NCBI GenBank assembly: GCA_014529385.2
Contig: CM043942.1
Location: 5,889,001 to 5,953,000 of the forward strand
Direction: 5' to 3'
DNA from: Adiantum capillus-veneris
Taxonomy: Eukaryota > Streptophyta > Polypodiopsida > Polypodiales > Pteridaceae
DNA: 64,000 nucleotides
Positions 1 to 11,403 of this stretch are shown in pieces (position 1 is the stretch's first letter; every line of letters starts with the position of its first letter). The translations under genes and the position numbers were made by a program. The notes under the pieces are model-generated. The model worked only from the letters and a program-made list of their open reading frames with translations, searched no databases and had not been told where the DNA came from.

Positions 1-190
1 GTTTTTGAAGTACTAAAGCCATTGAGTGGTTGTTTTTTCGTGGACGTAGCCCACATTGGGTGAACCATGTATATCGTGTGTACTCTCTATCTCTCTCTCT
101 CTACTCTATAATCTGTTGTGTGTGAAATCTATCTCTCTCCATTAAGTAATCTACTCAAATATCTATTTAGCTACGTCTTATTTCCTAACA
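1..190 (+). mobile_element. Ty1/copia LTR (family C1), 3' part
   Basis: This is the reverse complement of the first ~190 bases of the LTRs at 57933 and 62671. It ends in CCTAACA at 190, the C1 LTR terminus in coding orientation. The next bases are not a primer-binding site; they are the zinc-knuckle codons of a gypsy gag. It is therefore a solo LTR or the 3' LTR of a plus-strand C1 element inserted into G1 copy A. The rest lies outside the window. Confidence 0.85.
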
Positions 191-196
191 TTCCGT

Positions 197-982
197 AAAG
201 ACCATAAATGCTTTGAGTGTGGGGAGTAAGGACATGGTTATCGTTCTTGCCCCAAAAGAAATGTACGCAATGAAACTCCTAGAGCTTCCATGGTTGAAGC
301 TCCAAAAGAGGATACTCATTGCAAAGGCTCATACCTCTCCTATGCTTGGGGGAAAGTAAGGGAGCATGATGCCCTTATTCTCTTTGACCCTGACTCTACT
401 CACAACTTCATATCAACGAAGTTGGCCACTAAGTTGGGCATTCAATATTTCGAGATGGGAGATACTGTAACTGTCGATAAAGCTTTCAAGGGCCAACAAG
501 CCTCTATTAATCCCTTGATTGGGAAGTTGAGGCTTCATGTCCAAATCTACATCGACAAAGAAGACTTTTTAATCTCTCCTCTCCAACATGAGGATGCTAT
601 CCTAGGGGCACCATGGTTCAACCGCATGGTTGCCAACATAAAGTTCCCTGAAAGGAGAATCTACTTCGCCTACAGGGAAAAGGGCATGTACATAGATGCT
701 AATGAGTCGAGGAACACCATATCCCTGGTAAATACGCTTGCTTTTGATAAGTCAATGAAAAGCTCTATTTTTGCGAATATGATTTCTGTAAATGATTCTA
801 ATGTTTTCACAAGTAGCAATAAAGGGAATCAAGAGGAATTAGAGTTGTCTAATTTCCTAAATGGATTCCAAGATGTTTTCATTGATGACATCCCTAGTGA
901 GCTACCTCCAAAACGAGGGGATGATGACCATGCAATAGAGCTTCTACTAGGAAGCTCACCGCCTAATAAACCTCCTTATTGA
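197..982 (+). pseudogene. G1 copy A Gag zinc knuckle and aspartic protease
   Basis: The zinc knuckle (CX2CX4HX4C type) lies at 209-252, interrupted by an in-frame TAA at 227-229 where copy B has CAA. The same frame runs on through an ATG at 290 to the stop at 982. Its protease motif reads DPDSTHNFIS, where copies B and C have DPGSTHNFIS, so the glycine of the D-[ST]-G-type active site is changed. The flap and C-terminal motif ILGAPWF is present near 600-620. The frame ends in the linker before RT. The protease would cleave the polyprotein in the virus-like particle; here it is broken. Confidence 0.8.
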
Positions 983-1009
983 CTTTCACAAGCTGAATAA
1001 GAGGAGATC

Positions 1010-2095
1010 ATGAGGCAAGTGTATAAATTGGTGGAAAAAGGGATGGTGAGGACTAGCTCCTCTCCATTCTATTCACCATTACTTTTAGTACAAAAGAAAG
1101 ATGGCACATATCACATGTGTGTCGACTATAGAGCACTAAACAGGATCACTATAAAAAAAAAAACCTATGCCGCGGGTAGAAGATCTATTTGATAAGTTAC
1201 AAGTTTTGGCATGACAAATGCTCTAGCCGCATTCAAACTGACGATGGAGAAAAATTTTCAGGCCACTCAAATTCTCTTGAGGAGTACAAGTGACACCTGC
1301 AGTAATCTTTCAAGTTGTGAGAGTGAATAAGCTTTTCATTAATCAAAAGAAAAGTGATTTTTTTCTACAAGAGATTCAATATTCGGGTCACATTATCTCT
1401 CAAGATGGTATCCGTATGAATCCATTAAAGTTGGAGGTAATAAAAGCATGGCCCAATCCAAGGAATCTACATGAGCTAAGAAGAAATATTGGTATGTGTG
1501 CATACTATAGACGCTTCATAGCAAAATTCTCTCAAATAGCAGGATCATTGCATGACTTAACAAAGAAGAACGCTAAGTACTCGTGGACTGCTAAAGAACA
1601 AAATTCTTTTGACAAGCTTAAAGAGAAGCTTACCTCTCAACCAATCCTCATGCTTCCGGATTTATCAAAGCCATTTGAGGTCCAATGTGATGTTGTGGTG
1701 ATTGCCTTGGAGCAGTCTTGCTTCAAGAAGGGCATGCCATAGCATATGAGAGCCGAAGGCTCAATACATATGAATGACATTTATGAGAAAGAGCTTTTAG
1801 CTGTTCTACATGCCGTAGACACAAAGAATGACTATTTATTGGGGGCTCCATTCATCCTACGAATGGATCACAAAGCCTCAAGAACTTCATGATGCAAACC
1901 AATTTCCGACAAATAAATGTGGTGGGAAAATTTTCTTTCGCAATTTAAATTTCATATTGCTCACATTGCTGCTAAGCACAATCAAGTGGTTGATGCACTT
2001 TCACAACGGCCAAGGGTAAATGTGGAGTCTATAGCAACTCAAAATTATCTATCTTTTATGATAGACGAGGATGCTACTGACCAAGACTTTAAGTA
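1010..2095 (+). pseudogene. G1 copy A reverse transcriptase/RNase H remnant
   Basis: RT fingers are visible at 1010-1155 (QKKDGTYHMCVDYRALN). About 150 bp of palm is missing near 1195, and a second deletion near 1280 removes the FFDD catalytic box that copies B and C keep (10600-10611 and 55449-55460). The thumb follows at 1320-1550 (QYSGHIISQDGIRMNP) and RNase H at 1560-2030 in several frames. RNase H motif FEVQCDV is seen, but the frame is lost after it. This is the most decayed of the three G1 RTs. Confidence 0.8.
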
Positions 2096-2129
2096 GGTAA
2101 TTACAACCTTGCATTAGAGAAGAAAAAAA

Positions 2130-3640
2130 GAACCATTCACCTTGAAGGATGGTTATCTTTCAAACGACAATAGACTATGTGTTACTCATCCATACAATCA
2201 GAAAGTCATGTATGAATCCCATGCTTCTCCTTGTGCGGGGCAAAGAGGGATTCCATAATCTACTCTTTGAGGAGTAGAAATGTATTTATGTTGTTCTACC
2301 ATGAAAAGTAAACGTACAAGAGTATGTTTCAAAATGCGTGGTGTACCAAAAATTGAAATTTGATCGAGGGAAGCAACTTGGATTGTTTCAGTTGACAGGC
2401 TTAGTAAGAAAACACACTCTATGCCTGTAAAAAATACTATTAAGGCACATCAAAAGGCAACCCTCTTTAGATCTCAAATTTTCAACTATCATGGCTTGCC
2501 AACATTCATAGTGTCGGACAAAAATCCTAGAATGACGAGTAATTTCTATAAGGGTATCTTTGAGAATCTAGGAAGTAGATTAAATTTCTTTTTTGGCCTA
2601 TCATCCACAAACGGATGACCAAAGTGAAATAACTAATCTAACCATTCTTGAATCTACTAAAAGCCTATGTCATGGAATTAGATCAACGTTCTCAATGAGA
2701 GAAGTACCTACCTCTTATAGAGTATGCGCACAATGACATTGTACATACTTCTATGTGGAGAGCACCTTTCAGGGTTAAACAAGGAAAGATCCAAAAGTCC
2801 CTTACTACTTAAAGTACATGGGAAGATCTTCGCTACTACTGGTGAATATAGCCGAGACTCACAAGAATCTTTTCCAAAGATTAAAGAGGCTATATCCATC
2901 TCAAAGCAAAGGCAAAAAGGGCTGTTGCGAATAAGCACAAAAGAGCCTTAGCCTTTAAGGAAAATGATTGGTTCTTGCTTAAGTTTCTCAAGGCTCGTCT
3001 AAGGCATACTACGGGCAAGAATCCTATGAGCCACCAAGAGCATTATGCTAAACTAGCAAAAAGATACTCTGGTCCTTCCTTTTGAAATTCTTAAGCCAAT
3101 CAATGAGATGGATTATTAGTTAAAGTTACCCAACCATTGGCTCATTCACAATGCTAACCATGTGAGCCTACTCAAGCCTTACAAATGAGAGCCACCAAAA
3201 GAACCAATAATGGAGGACCTGCCAAAGATCGAAGATCAAGAAGAGGTGTTGCAACCCGAATTGATTCTTCGACACGAAGACAAGGTAGTAAGAAACGGTA
3301 ACATTATCCAATGATATCTTGTTAAGTTTAAGAATTATCCTTTTAAAGATGCTTGATGGATGCAAAGAACCATGTGAGCCTACTCAAGCCTTACAAAGGA
3401 GAGCCACCAAAAGAAAATAATGGAGGACCTGCCAAAGATCGAAGATCAAGAAGAGGTGTTGCAACCCGAATCAATTCTTTGACACAAAGACAAGGTACTA
3501 AGAAACAGTAACATTATCCAATGATATCTTGTTAAGTTTAAGAATTATCCATTTGAAGATGCTTGATGGATGCACGGAACCTACCTTAAGGATAATATGA
3601 ACCTTGTCAATGCTTACAATGCTACACTAGAGTAAGCAAA
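2130..3640 (+). pseudogene. G1 copy A integrase and chromodomain-like tail remnant
   Basis: The integrase zinc-finger end lies near 2330-2385. About 110 bp after it are absent relative to copy B, including the segment with the first catalytic Asp (DFIFG in copy B). The core resumes at 2421 (VSDKNPRMTSNF). The C-terminal tail is recognisable to about 3640. It matches copy B's tail, whose [17 protein letters not shown] resembles a degenerate chromodomain. The tail is tandemly duplicated here. No continuous reading frame remains. Confidence 0.75.
3157..3575 (+). repeat. Tandem duplication, ~211-bp unit, in the G1 copy A tail
   Basis: Unit 1 (about 3157-3367) and unit 2 (about 3368-3575) both start ACCATGTGAGCCTACTCAAG and both end near GATGCTTGATGGATGCA. 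They differ by scattered substitutions and small indels. Copies B and C have one copy only, so the duplication is private to copy A. Confidence 0.9.
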
Positions 3641-4090
3641 TGAAAATGCAAATGAACAATGTTTTTGTCTTATCAGACTCATTCTCTTTCTTTTATTGTG
3701 GACAAAATTTAAGAAGTATGCATGCTTAGGATCATGTTTGTGGTGACGACGTCTCCCAAATACCAAGTATAACTTGTCATTCTACTTTGGAAGTATGATA
3801 TGGACTAAAGAGCAGACATGCTTGCGGCAGCTAAGTCTCTCGAGGACCAAATGGATTAGTCATCCATTCTGAAATGAAGTCATAGGGTAAAAAGGGATCC
3901 TCTACCCGCTAAGAAACATGAACTAATGACTAGGCTTTATCTTCTCTACCTCATAGTCGAGAACGTCTATGGTTTCAAGAGAGAGGTAATGTCATAAAAT
4001 ATAATATCTAACTTTACCAAATGATTTTCTCATATTAAACTAATCATTTAATATGGGAAGATAAAAGGGAACAAGAATTAGATATAGTAT

Positions 4091-4256
4091 GTGCTTCTAG
4101 ACCTATCTCAATAGGGGACCAAAAGGAGAAATGGTTGCATCTCAATAGGGGTCCAAAAGGAACCAAAGAGCAATGTGAAATAAGTGCTTCTAGATTTACC
4201 TCAACAAGGGACCAAGAGGAGAGATGGTTACATATCAATAGGGGTCCAAAAGGAGT
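4091..4256 (+). repeat. Imperfect ~93-bp tandem duplication inside the LTR
   Basis: GTGCTTCTAGA begins both units (4091 and 4184). Both continue through an AATAGGGG(A/T)CCAAAAGG-type segment. The second unit is more diverged. It lies in the LTR of copy A. Confidence 0.7.
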
Positions 4257-4780
4257 TAGTCTATCAAAGAGAAATGTGTATCTAATGGAGCTTAAAAGAC
4301 CTTAGGGTTAGCTTCATTAAAGACCTCCAAAAGTTAGTATTAAAAAGTCCTTTGACCTTAGGCAAGCTAGGGCTGACCTTGAGGTGGGAATCCTACCCAA
4401 GCATGAGGTGTTGTCAACTTGCTAATTAAAGTGCTTAAAGTGGTTATGGGAACCTTTCCAAAGCTTGAGGTGATTCTTATGCCTAAATGACTAAGGTTCT
4501 TGAAGTGTTCAATTCAAAGATAAACTCTCAAGAGGCATAAACGGTTTCCATGCTTAATTGACTAAGTGCATGAAGTGTTCAATTCAAACCAAATGACTTA
4601 AGAAGCATAAGAGACACACATCAAAATCCTCCACATATGGCCCTCATGATGTACTTGAATCCTATTGGATAGGTTTTAAAGAGGTCCAATAAGAGTTTAG
4701 ATGCATAAAAATAAATAATTAAGTTCTTTCTCTCAAAGAGGGAAAAGAGGACGCATGTCCAAATGATAAAATTAAATAAT

Positions 4781-4783
<3 letters not shown>

Positions 4784-4818
<35 letters not shown>

Positions 4819-4850
4819 GGTGAACTACTCTCCCACACACACACACACAT
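4784..4850. repeat. (AG)n and (AC)n microsatellites in LTR A
   Basis: (AG)n runs 4784-4816 and (AC)n about 4834-4850, separated by a short unique stretch. They sit in the part of the LTR where other G1 LTRs also carry AC tracts. Confidence 0.95.
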
Positions 4851-5546
4851 ATTCTCTCATTGTGTGGAGTGCAAAGTGCAAGAGCTCCATCTCCTTCTCC
4901 AAGCTTGTTGAGAAGTTGAGAGCCTACACCAACAATCTTGGCTATGGAATGCAAATCCAACCAAGAGTCGTGCTTGAATGCTTAAGCTTGCCACTTTCTT
5001 CATCTTCATTACTATGCTATTATGGTATGATAAGCAAGAAGAGTGATGATAAGCAAGGAACTATTGCTTTCTCCTATGAATGATTCTTCTTCCTCTTCCC
5101 TACCCTCATTCCCCGCTAGCTCTCTCCACCTTCGAAGGTGTTTGAGGCCTTGGGATTGAGGCTTGGGATAGTTAATGCTTTTTGCAAAGTTTATGTTATT
5201 CTCGTGATGTATGAAGCTTTCCATCTTCATAGCATCACGAAGGTCACAAGGAATACAAAGACTGTATTGTACCAAGGTTCTCTTGATGGGAGAATCTATA
5301 ATACGAACTCCTTCTGGAGGGGGGACCGGCTCCAAGTAGTAAATCCGGCCTCAAATATTATCATGTTCTCTAATACTCTCTCTCTTGCAAAAGTATTTTT
5401 CATGCCAAGTTAATTAAGTACTATGTTCATGTTGCTACCATCAATTAAGGTCACCCTCTATGTTCTCAAAGTGATCTCACAAAAATGCTCACTTTAATTT
5501 TCTTAAATTCCGCTATTCTCAAAGTTCATAGGCCATTCCCATTACA

Positions 5547-5958
5547 TTGCAAGTATTAATGAAATGCACATTATTATCATAAAATCTAGTGATAATTATT
5601 TCCAAAGCTTGAATGTCCTTGGCTTGAGCTTGTGCACTTATTGATCTAGTTTGAGTGTCCTCGTGGATGATTCATTAGATGGCCTAGGCTTGACAATGGA
5701 CCATAGTTTTTTCTTCATAAGATACCTTGCAATTGTGTTTGCCACGTGTGGAACCCATCCCCATTGAACTTGTCAACACCCTTTTAACCCATTGTGTGAT
5801 TAGAGAGGTCATAATGCTTGGAGGTGTTTCAAAGCCAATGTCTACCTCTTTACAATAGCACAAGCACTATGTCATCCCCATAATTGAAAATGAGTACATA
5901 CATTTCTAAGTGTGTGTGCTTGGACGCAAGAAATTTGAACTTTGAGTGGTAGACAAAT

Positions 5959-6035
<77 letters not shown>

Positions 6036-6316
6036 TAGATAGATAGATAGATAGACTGATTATCATCCTCGAAGGTCAAATATGACCTATGGGACCAAAT
6101 ACACACATTACAAAGGTAGCTCCTTCATATGAATAGTACAACTCAATTGGTTGGTGTAAAGACTCGATGTGGGAGTGCTAGCTTTTAAGGGGGCGATACA
6201 AACGGGCAGATGAGCCGTGTATCCTAAAATGGGAAGGAGGGGGACAAAATGACAAAACAAGGGGAAAATACCTAAGTGGTTATTATTGCCGGTAGCAACG
6301 GGGTCTTCTTAGGAGT
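5547..6316. other. No gene seen; AT-rich spacer with microsatellite
   Basis: I see no coding feature between the copy A LTR and the LINE remnant. The only clear structure is the AG/ATAG microsatellite at 5963-6054. Bases near 6125-6160 weakly resemble a tRNA A-box, but no B-box or SINE body is convincing. The LINE 3' end may extend left of 6317. Confidence 0.6.
5963..6054. repeat. (AG)34 followed by (ATAG)6 microsatellite
   Basis: An uninterrupted AG tract (5963-6030) passes directly into six ATAG units (6031-6054). Frames through it encode only low-complexity Ser-Leu or Arg-Glu peptides. Confidence 0.97.
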
Positions 6317-7047
6317 TCAGAAATCCTGAATGAGAGCTCGCCCATCTTGATAGACTATCCACTTTCCTTGTTTACGAGCGCCATGCATTTTCTTGAGCTC
6401 TCTTGATTTGGGTTTGGGCTGGTTCATAGTTAACTCCTCGGTGATCCAAAAATTTGTTCCCTTGAGGAAGCGGGATTGGCGTAAAAGCCTCAACCGCTCC
6501 TCTTTGTCCTTGAAGGTAAGTGTGCATTGCCCAGGTGGCAAGCATATGTTTGTGTCGTTGAGCCAAGAGACTGTGTTGGGCTCAATAGTGATTGGTTGCA
6601 GGATGTCATTAAGCTTGATGATTGCTTCTTTGAGAGTGTCCTTCGTGGTACACCACGGTATGGGAGCCCTCCCATCCTCACTTTAAGACCGAGGGATTCT
6701 CGTAGGTAGTGTTCTTGGAGGGAGGCCTTTAACTCGGTGCCGATCTTCTGTGTGATGCCATCTGTGACTTCTCGGACTTCCTTTTGGATCTTCGTGATAC
6801 ACTTCGCAATGGGGGCTTCAACCTCTTGTGCTTTTGTAAGGAGAGTCTGGCTCTCTTCTTCCTTTGTGACCTCGAGCTTGTGTAAGCGTTTCTTGAGGGC
6901 TACATTTTTCCTAATGAGCTCTTGGATTTGGGTCTCAAGAGCCAAGATTCTAGCTTCTTGGCGGGTGAAGGAGTCCTTCTTGGGGGTAGCTACCACAACA
7001 AGAAAACTTTTGCGCACACCTGAAGTCGATGTGCTAGGATTAGTCAT
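6317..7047 (-). pseudogene. LINE ORF1-like protein remnant
   Basis: The ATG at 7047 opens a frame with a basic Ser/Thr-rich N-terminus and a coiled coil of about 60 residues (LETQIQELIRKNVALKKRLHKLE). A frameshift near 6640 then moves the reading into the frame ending at 6317. That C-terminal part (FKDKEERLRLLRQSRFLKGTN, then WITEELTMNQPK and GKWIVYQDGRALIQDF, with residues between) resembles the RRM-like and C-terminal domains of L1-type ORF1 RNA-binding proteins. The coiled coil, RRM and basic C-terminal domain order fits that family. ORF1 proteins coat LINE RNA. No reverse transcriptase follows, so this is a truncated copy. Family assignment is from motif memory only. Confidence 0.6.
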
Positions 7048-7498
7048 CGTCGCAAGAGTGCATGAGAATTGGCGCCTGCAGGTTAAATGACCTAGCCCAA
7101 AAACAAAGAAGTCGAGCGGTTGGAGTCCAAGGCAGCGGGCTCGAGGTCAACTGAGGTGGCGGACACAGTTTGTTGGCTGTTGAACCTGGTTGAGACTAGT
7201 CGGCTGTAGCTGAATCTGCAATTTTGCCCAAGACTGGAGCAGGGCATAGCTAGGAGTCGCCACGGCTCAATGGAGCTGGCATGAGCACGCAAGAAGAGCA
7301 CAAGATAGTAGCAGTCGCTAGAGCCACAGAATACTGGGATGAGAGCTCAAGTAGAGCAAAGAAAAGATTAACCTTAACGGGCCCCCCTCAGGGCTGCCCC
7401 TCGCCCAAGGGGAGACTGTGGGAGAGGAATAGAGAAAGAGAGAGCTAAGGAGGGTAGTGGATCATTTAGTTCTTTTGAGGGCATACCCACACATGATT
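7048..7498. other. GC-richer stretch upstream of the LINE ORF1 remnant, no gene seen
   Basis: This stretch is richer in G+C than its surroundings. It lies just 5' of the minus-strand LINE ORF1 frame and may be the LINE 5' UTR. It replaces the left part of the G1 copy B 5' LTR, whose similarity to other G1 LTRs begins only at about 7499. No supported gene. Confidence 0.5.
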
Positions 7499-7704
7499 GG
7501 CTCCACATAAATTCGGTCCTCAACTGTTGTCATGTTTTCTAAATTCTCTCTCTTGCAAAATTATTGTTCATGCCAAGCTAACTAATTGCTATGATTATGT
7601 TGCTATCTTCAATTATGTTCACCCGCTATGCTCACAAAGTAATTTCTCAAAAGTACTCTCATTAATTTTTTCTACTCTCAAGTTATTAGGCCAATTCCAT
7701 TACG
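7499..7704 (+). mobile_element. G1 copy B 5' LTR, right-hand ~205 bp only
   Basis: It matches 14598-14809 of the copy B 3' LTR by eye (GGCTCCACATAAATT start, TTAGGCCAATTCCA near the end). The left ~1.35 kb of the LTR is missing and other sequence abuts at 7499. The end reads TTACG instead of the usual TTACA. Confidence 0.85.
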
Positions 7705-7716
7705 TTGTATCAAAGC
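7705..7716 (+). promoter_or_regulatory. Primer-binding site of G1 copy B (decayed, tRNA-iMet type)
   Basis: TTGTATCAAAGC follows the LTR end directly. Copy C has an intact TGGTATCAGAGC at the same place (52411-52422), the common plant initiator-Met tRNA primer site. The site here has substitutions. Confidence 0.7.
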
Positions 7717-8116
7717 ATTTGGTTATCTTTTCTTGCTTAAGAAGAGAGGTCCTTAAGTAGTCTATAAATTATTGATGTTGTTGATTATATTTGGGTAAGT
7801 GGAACTGGGATCTATTATCGGTTTTGTTGAGCCCACTATGTGGGATATGGTGCACACCTGAGGAGCTTTGGAATTAATAATGGAGTCTTTTTAGACTTGC
7901 CTATGGCTTTACCATTATTGAGCCATAACAAGTCCGAAAGGAGCTAGCCCTCGGCAACTCTGCTATGTTAGACCTACTCCACTACGCTCTACAATTAACC
8001 ACTTCGAGTCGTGGGTGTAGATACTTAAGAACCAATTTTCAAAGGCTATGAGGAGTGGCAACTAAGGTTTTGAATTGCCAAAGCATACATTAAGTACACA
8101 CACAAATTTTGTTAAC

Positions 8117-9480
8117 ATGGCTGACAATAACCAAGAGAGTAGAATGAACATTGATAGCTTTGATTTTGACATGAAGGTGCTAATGATGATGACCCCGTCT
8201 TTGTCAATTATCTTGTTACTAGGTTGTAGCAAGCTATGGGCAACCCTACCTTGCAAGCCGAAGTTACACAACAACTTTGCATTTATGGGATTTTCCTTCC
8301 TCTCGAAGAGGAGAGAGAGCTTAGGAGGCCTCTTGAAGAGACCCCCAAAAGAAGACTCTCTCCTATATGAGAGGAGGAATCCAAAGATCAAGAAAGCAAT
8401 GAAACTTTGAGTTCCCCCGAAGATGTGGCTCCACGAAGATGGCGGTCTAGACGATCGCCCACTCCTCCCAAGAGGAAAAGATCAACATGTAGTCCTTCTC
8501 CTCATCATTCCGAAAAGGAAGAGATGAAACAAGGGAAGAAAAGGGCTAGAAAGAGGTCACCCTCTTCTCCTTCTTCTTCACCTTCCTCCTCTTCCAACGA
8601 AAGCTATGGCTATTCTCCTAGAGAATACAAGAGGGGAGGACATTGCAAATCATACCCTGCATGGCAAAGATCACGAAAGCTAAAGAAGTTCAAAGAGGGA
8701 GGAAAGAGCATCTCTTTTCTCACCTATGATGGCACCTTTGGTGCTACCGACAAAGTGTTGGCCTTCATCCAACAATTTGATGCGGTCTTTGGAGATGAGG
8801 GCTTCACAGAGTCCTCCAAGCTACACATGTAGCTATGCAATTCAAAAAACCAGCTCGTCAATGGTGGCTAGCCTTTGTGGGGCAACGGTGAAGCCCTAAA
8901 GAAATAAAAAAATCTACGAGTTTCCATCATGAAGCAATTCCTTGCAAGCAATGCAAAGGACAAAGTTCTTACCGAATGGCGCAGCTTGGAGCTTCTCTCA
9001 CATGAGTCTATCCACAAGTATGTAGACAAGTTTGGGGATTTACATCTCAAGGCTACTGTCTTTCAAAAGATAGACTTTGTCGAGCAAAAGCAACAACTCT
9101 GTGCGAGATTACCTGAAGAGATGGCCGAATACATCAACTCTCAATAGGTTGGTTCTATCACCGAAGTACTCCATCACACCATGGTTGCTTCACACATCAA
9201 TTCCATCAAGGGGCTAGATGGAATGTCAAGCCAATGGAAAACAAAGACAAAAATGATGCAAAGGAGAAAATCAATGCTCAAAATTCTTTTCAAGGCACTT
9301 CCAACAACAACAACAACAATCAGTCCAAGGAGAAGGGAGTTTACAAAGGCAAAAACAAACTCTCTCCTGAAGAGCTTAAAGCTTTTTGGAAGGACCATAA
9401 GTGTTTCAAGTGTGGGAAGCAAGGACATGGCTATCATTCTTGCCCCAAGAAGAATGCTCGCAATGAGACTCCTAGGGCTT
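8117..9480 (+). pseudogene. G1 copy B Gag
   Basis: The start at 8117 (MADNNQESRMNIDSFDFD) matches the copy C start at 52825. After a frameshift, 8407-8832 encodes a basic serine-rich tract (RKRSPSSPSSSPSSSS) and then the Gag core (FLTYDGTFGATDKVLAFIQQ). The core is interrupted by stops and a frameshift around 8830-8930. The zinc knuckle CFKCGKQGHGYHSC lies at about 9401-9442. Gag forms the particle and binds RNA. The SR-like tract before the capsid-like core is unusual for a Gag. The protein is broken but its order is clear. Confidence 0.8.
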
Positions 9481-10098
9481 CCACCATCGAAGCTCCAAAA
9501 GAGGATGTTCATTGCAAAGGATCATCACTTTCCTATGCTTGGGAAAAGGTAAGAGAGCATGATGCCTTCATCTTGTTTGACCCTGGCTCTACTCACAACT
9601 TCATATCAACAGAATTGGCCACCAACTTGGGCATTCAAGCTTTTGAGATGCGAGATATGGTAATGGCTGACACAGCTTTCAAGGGATAGCAAGCCTCCGT
9701 TACTCCCTTGATTGGGAAGTTGAGGCTTCATGTCCAAAGCTATGTCGACAAAGAGGACTTTTCCATCTCTCCTCTCCAACATAAGGACACTATCTTAAAG
9801 GGGCACCATGGTTTGATTGCATGGCTGCCAATATGAAGTTCCCTGAAAGGAGAATCTACTTCACCTACAGGAAAGAACATGTATGTAGATTCTAGTGAGC
9901 ATGGTCGCACTATTCCACTTGTAAATCCTCCTACTTTTCATAAATCAACGAAGAGCTCTGTTTCTACGTACATGATTTTTGTCAAAGAATCTCTAAAAGA
10001 TCCTAATATTTTATCAAATGTAAATGGTGGGAATCAAGAAGAGTTAGACTTGTCTAATTTTCTAAAAGGATTCCAAATGTCTTCATTGATGATATCCC
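9481..10098 (+). pseudogene. G1 copy B aspartic protease and linker
   Basis: The protease active-site motif FDPGSTHNFIS is intact near 9580-9610 and is in frame with the zinc knuckle. An in-frame TAG occurs near 9688 (GCTTTCAAGGGATAG, where copy A has GGCCAA). A 1-bp change near 9800 shifts the ILGAPWF segment. The linker continues at 9879-10100. The enzyme would process Gag-Pol but is broken here. Confidence 0.75.
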
Positions 10099-10099
10099 T

Positions 10100-11403
10100 A
10101 TGGACTTACCTCCAAAACGAGGGAATGTTGACCATCACATTGAGCTCCTTCCAGGGAGCTCACCGCCTAACAATCCTCCTTATCGAGTCTCTCAAGATCA
10201 ACAAGAGGACATCATGAGGCAAGTACATGAATTTGTAGACAAAGGGATGGTGAGGCCTAGTTCCTCTCCCTTTTGTTCTCCAGTCCTTTTAGTGCAAAAG
10301 AAAGATGGTACATACCGTATGTGTGTGGACTATCAAGCACTAAACCATATCACTATCAAAAACAAATTTCCCGTGCCTCGAGTAGAAGATCTATTTGATA
10401 AGCTAAAAGGCTCTACCTGCTTCAGTACGATTGACCTTAAAAGCTGCTATCATCAAATAAGGATAGTGGATGAAGATATCCTAAAGACTGCATTTTGTAC
10501 AACGTTTGGTTTTTATGAATATCTAGTCATGGCCTTTGGATTAACCAATGCACCAGCCACATTCAAATATTTAGACCCTACCGCAAGCTCACTGGAGTGT
10601 TCTTTGATGATATCATCATCTACTCCAAGTCCATGGAGGAACACAAGCAACATCTCCAAGTGATTTTTCAAGCATTGAGGGAGAACAAGCTTTTTCTCAA
10701 CCAAAAGAAAAGTGAATTTTTCCTACAAGAGATTCAATACCTAGGTCATATTATCTCTCAAGATGGTATCCGTATGGATCCATCAAAGTTAGAGGTAATA
10801 AAAGCATGGCCTAATCCAAGGAATCTACATGAGCTAAGAAGATTTATTAGTATGTGCGCATACTATAGACGCTTCATAGCAAAATTCTCTCAAATAGCAT
10901 GACCACTACATGACTTGACTAAGAAGAACGTTAAGTATGTATGGACTGCTAAGGAGAAAAATTCTTTTGATAAGCTCAAGGAGAAGCTTACCTCCCAACC
11001 AGTCCTCATGCTTTCAAATCTCTCAAAGCCATTTGAGGTCCAATGTGATGCTTGTGGTGATTGCCTTGGAGCAGGTTTGCTTCAAGAAGAGCATGTTATA
11101 GCATATGAGATCCGAAGGCTCAATACTGATGAACGAGTCATGGGCATTTATGAGAAAGAGCTTTTAGCTGTTCTACATGCCCTAGACACATGGAAGCACT
11201 ATTTATTGGGGACTCCATTTATCCTACAAACCGACCACCAAAGTCTCAAGTATGTCATGACGCAAACCAAGCTTTCTGACAAACAAATGAGGTGGCAAAT
11301 TTTCTTTTGCAATTTAATTTCCATATTGCTCACTTTGCTAGTAAGCACAATCAAGTGGCCGATGCACTTTCACGACGACCAAAAGTTAATGCGGTGTCTA
11401 TAG
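10100..11403 (+). pseudogene. G1 copy B reverse transcriptase and RNase H
   Basis: RT fingers and palm run in one frame at 10100-10575 ([39 protein letters not shown]). A deletion and frameshift near 10570 follow. The FFDD catalytic box is intact at 10600-10611 and the frame continues to 10902 (LGHIISQDGIRMDP, YYRRFIAKFSQIA), ending at TGA. RNase H follows at 10915-11403 with FEVQCDACGDCLGA, YEKELLAVLHALDTWKHYL and QTDHQSLKY, so its D-E-D residues are visible. It is the best preserved G1 RT in fingers and palm, but still two breaks from functional. Confidence 0.85.

Larger units (their letters stand above)
191..5546 (+). mobile_element. Ty3/gypsy family G1, copy A (5' truncated by the window and a C1 LTR)
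   Basis: The copy holds decayed internal sequence, from the Gag zinc knuckle through a chromodomain-like tail (191-3640), a 3' untranslated stretch and a 3' LTR (3990-5546). Domain order is Gag, protease, RT, RNase H, integrase, tail, which is the Ty3/gypsy order. Alignment by eye with copies B and C shows the same proteins throughout. It has many stops, frameshifts and internal deletions and cannot encode a working polyprotein. Confidence 0.9.
3990..5546 (+). mobile_element. G1 copy A 3' LTR
   Basis: The LTR starts TGTCATAAAAT after a purine-rich stretch (AAGAGAGAGGTAA, the likely polypurine tract) and ends ATTACA. It is about 1.56 kb. It aligns by eye with the LTRs at 13242-14809, 16027-17630 and 50799-52409. 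It contains AG and AC microsatellites and an internal ~93-bp duplication. Short translated frames inside it are not genes. Confidence 0.85.

Noticed and set aside
5872-6106. Open frames through AG/ATAG repeats (Ser-Leu repeat peptides)
   Set aside because: They are translations of a microsatellite with no conserved sequence outside it. The same holds for frames at 13610-13801, 15494-15709 and 51045-51239.
6120-6165. tRNA-derived SINE head (CTCAATTGGTTGG)
   Set aside because: Only an A-box-like match; no B-box, body or tail was found.
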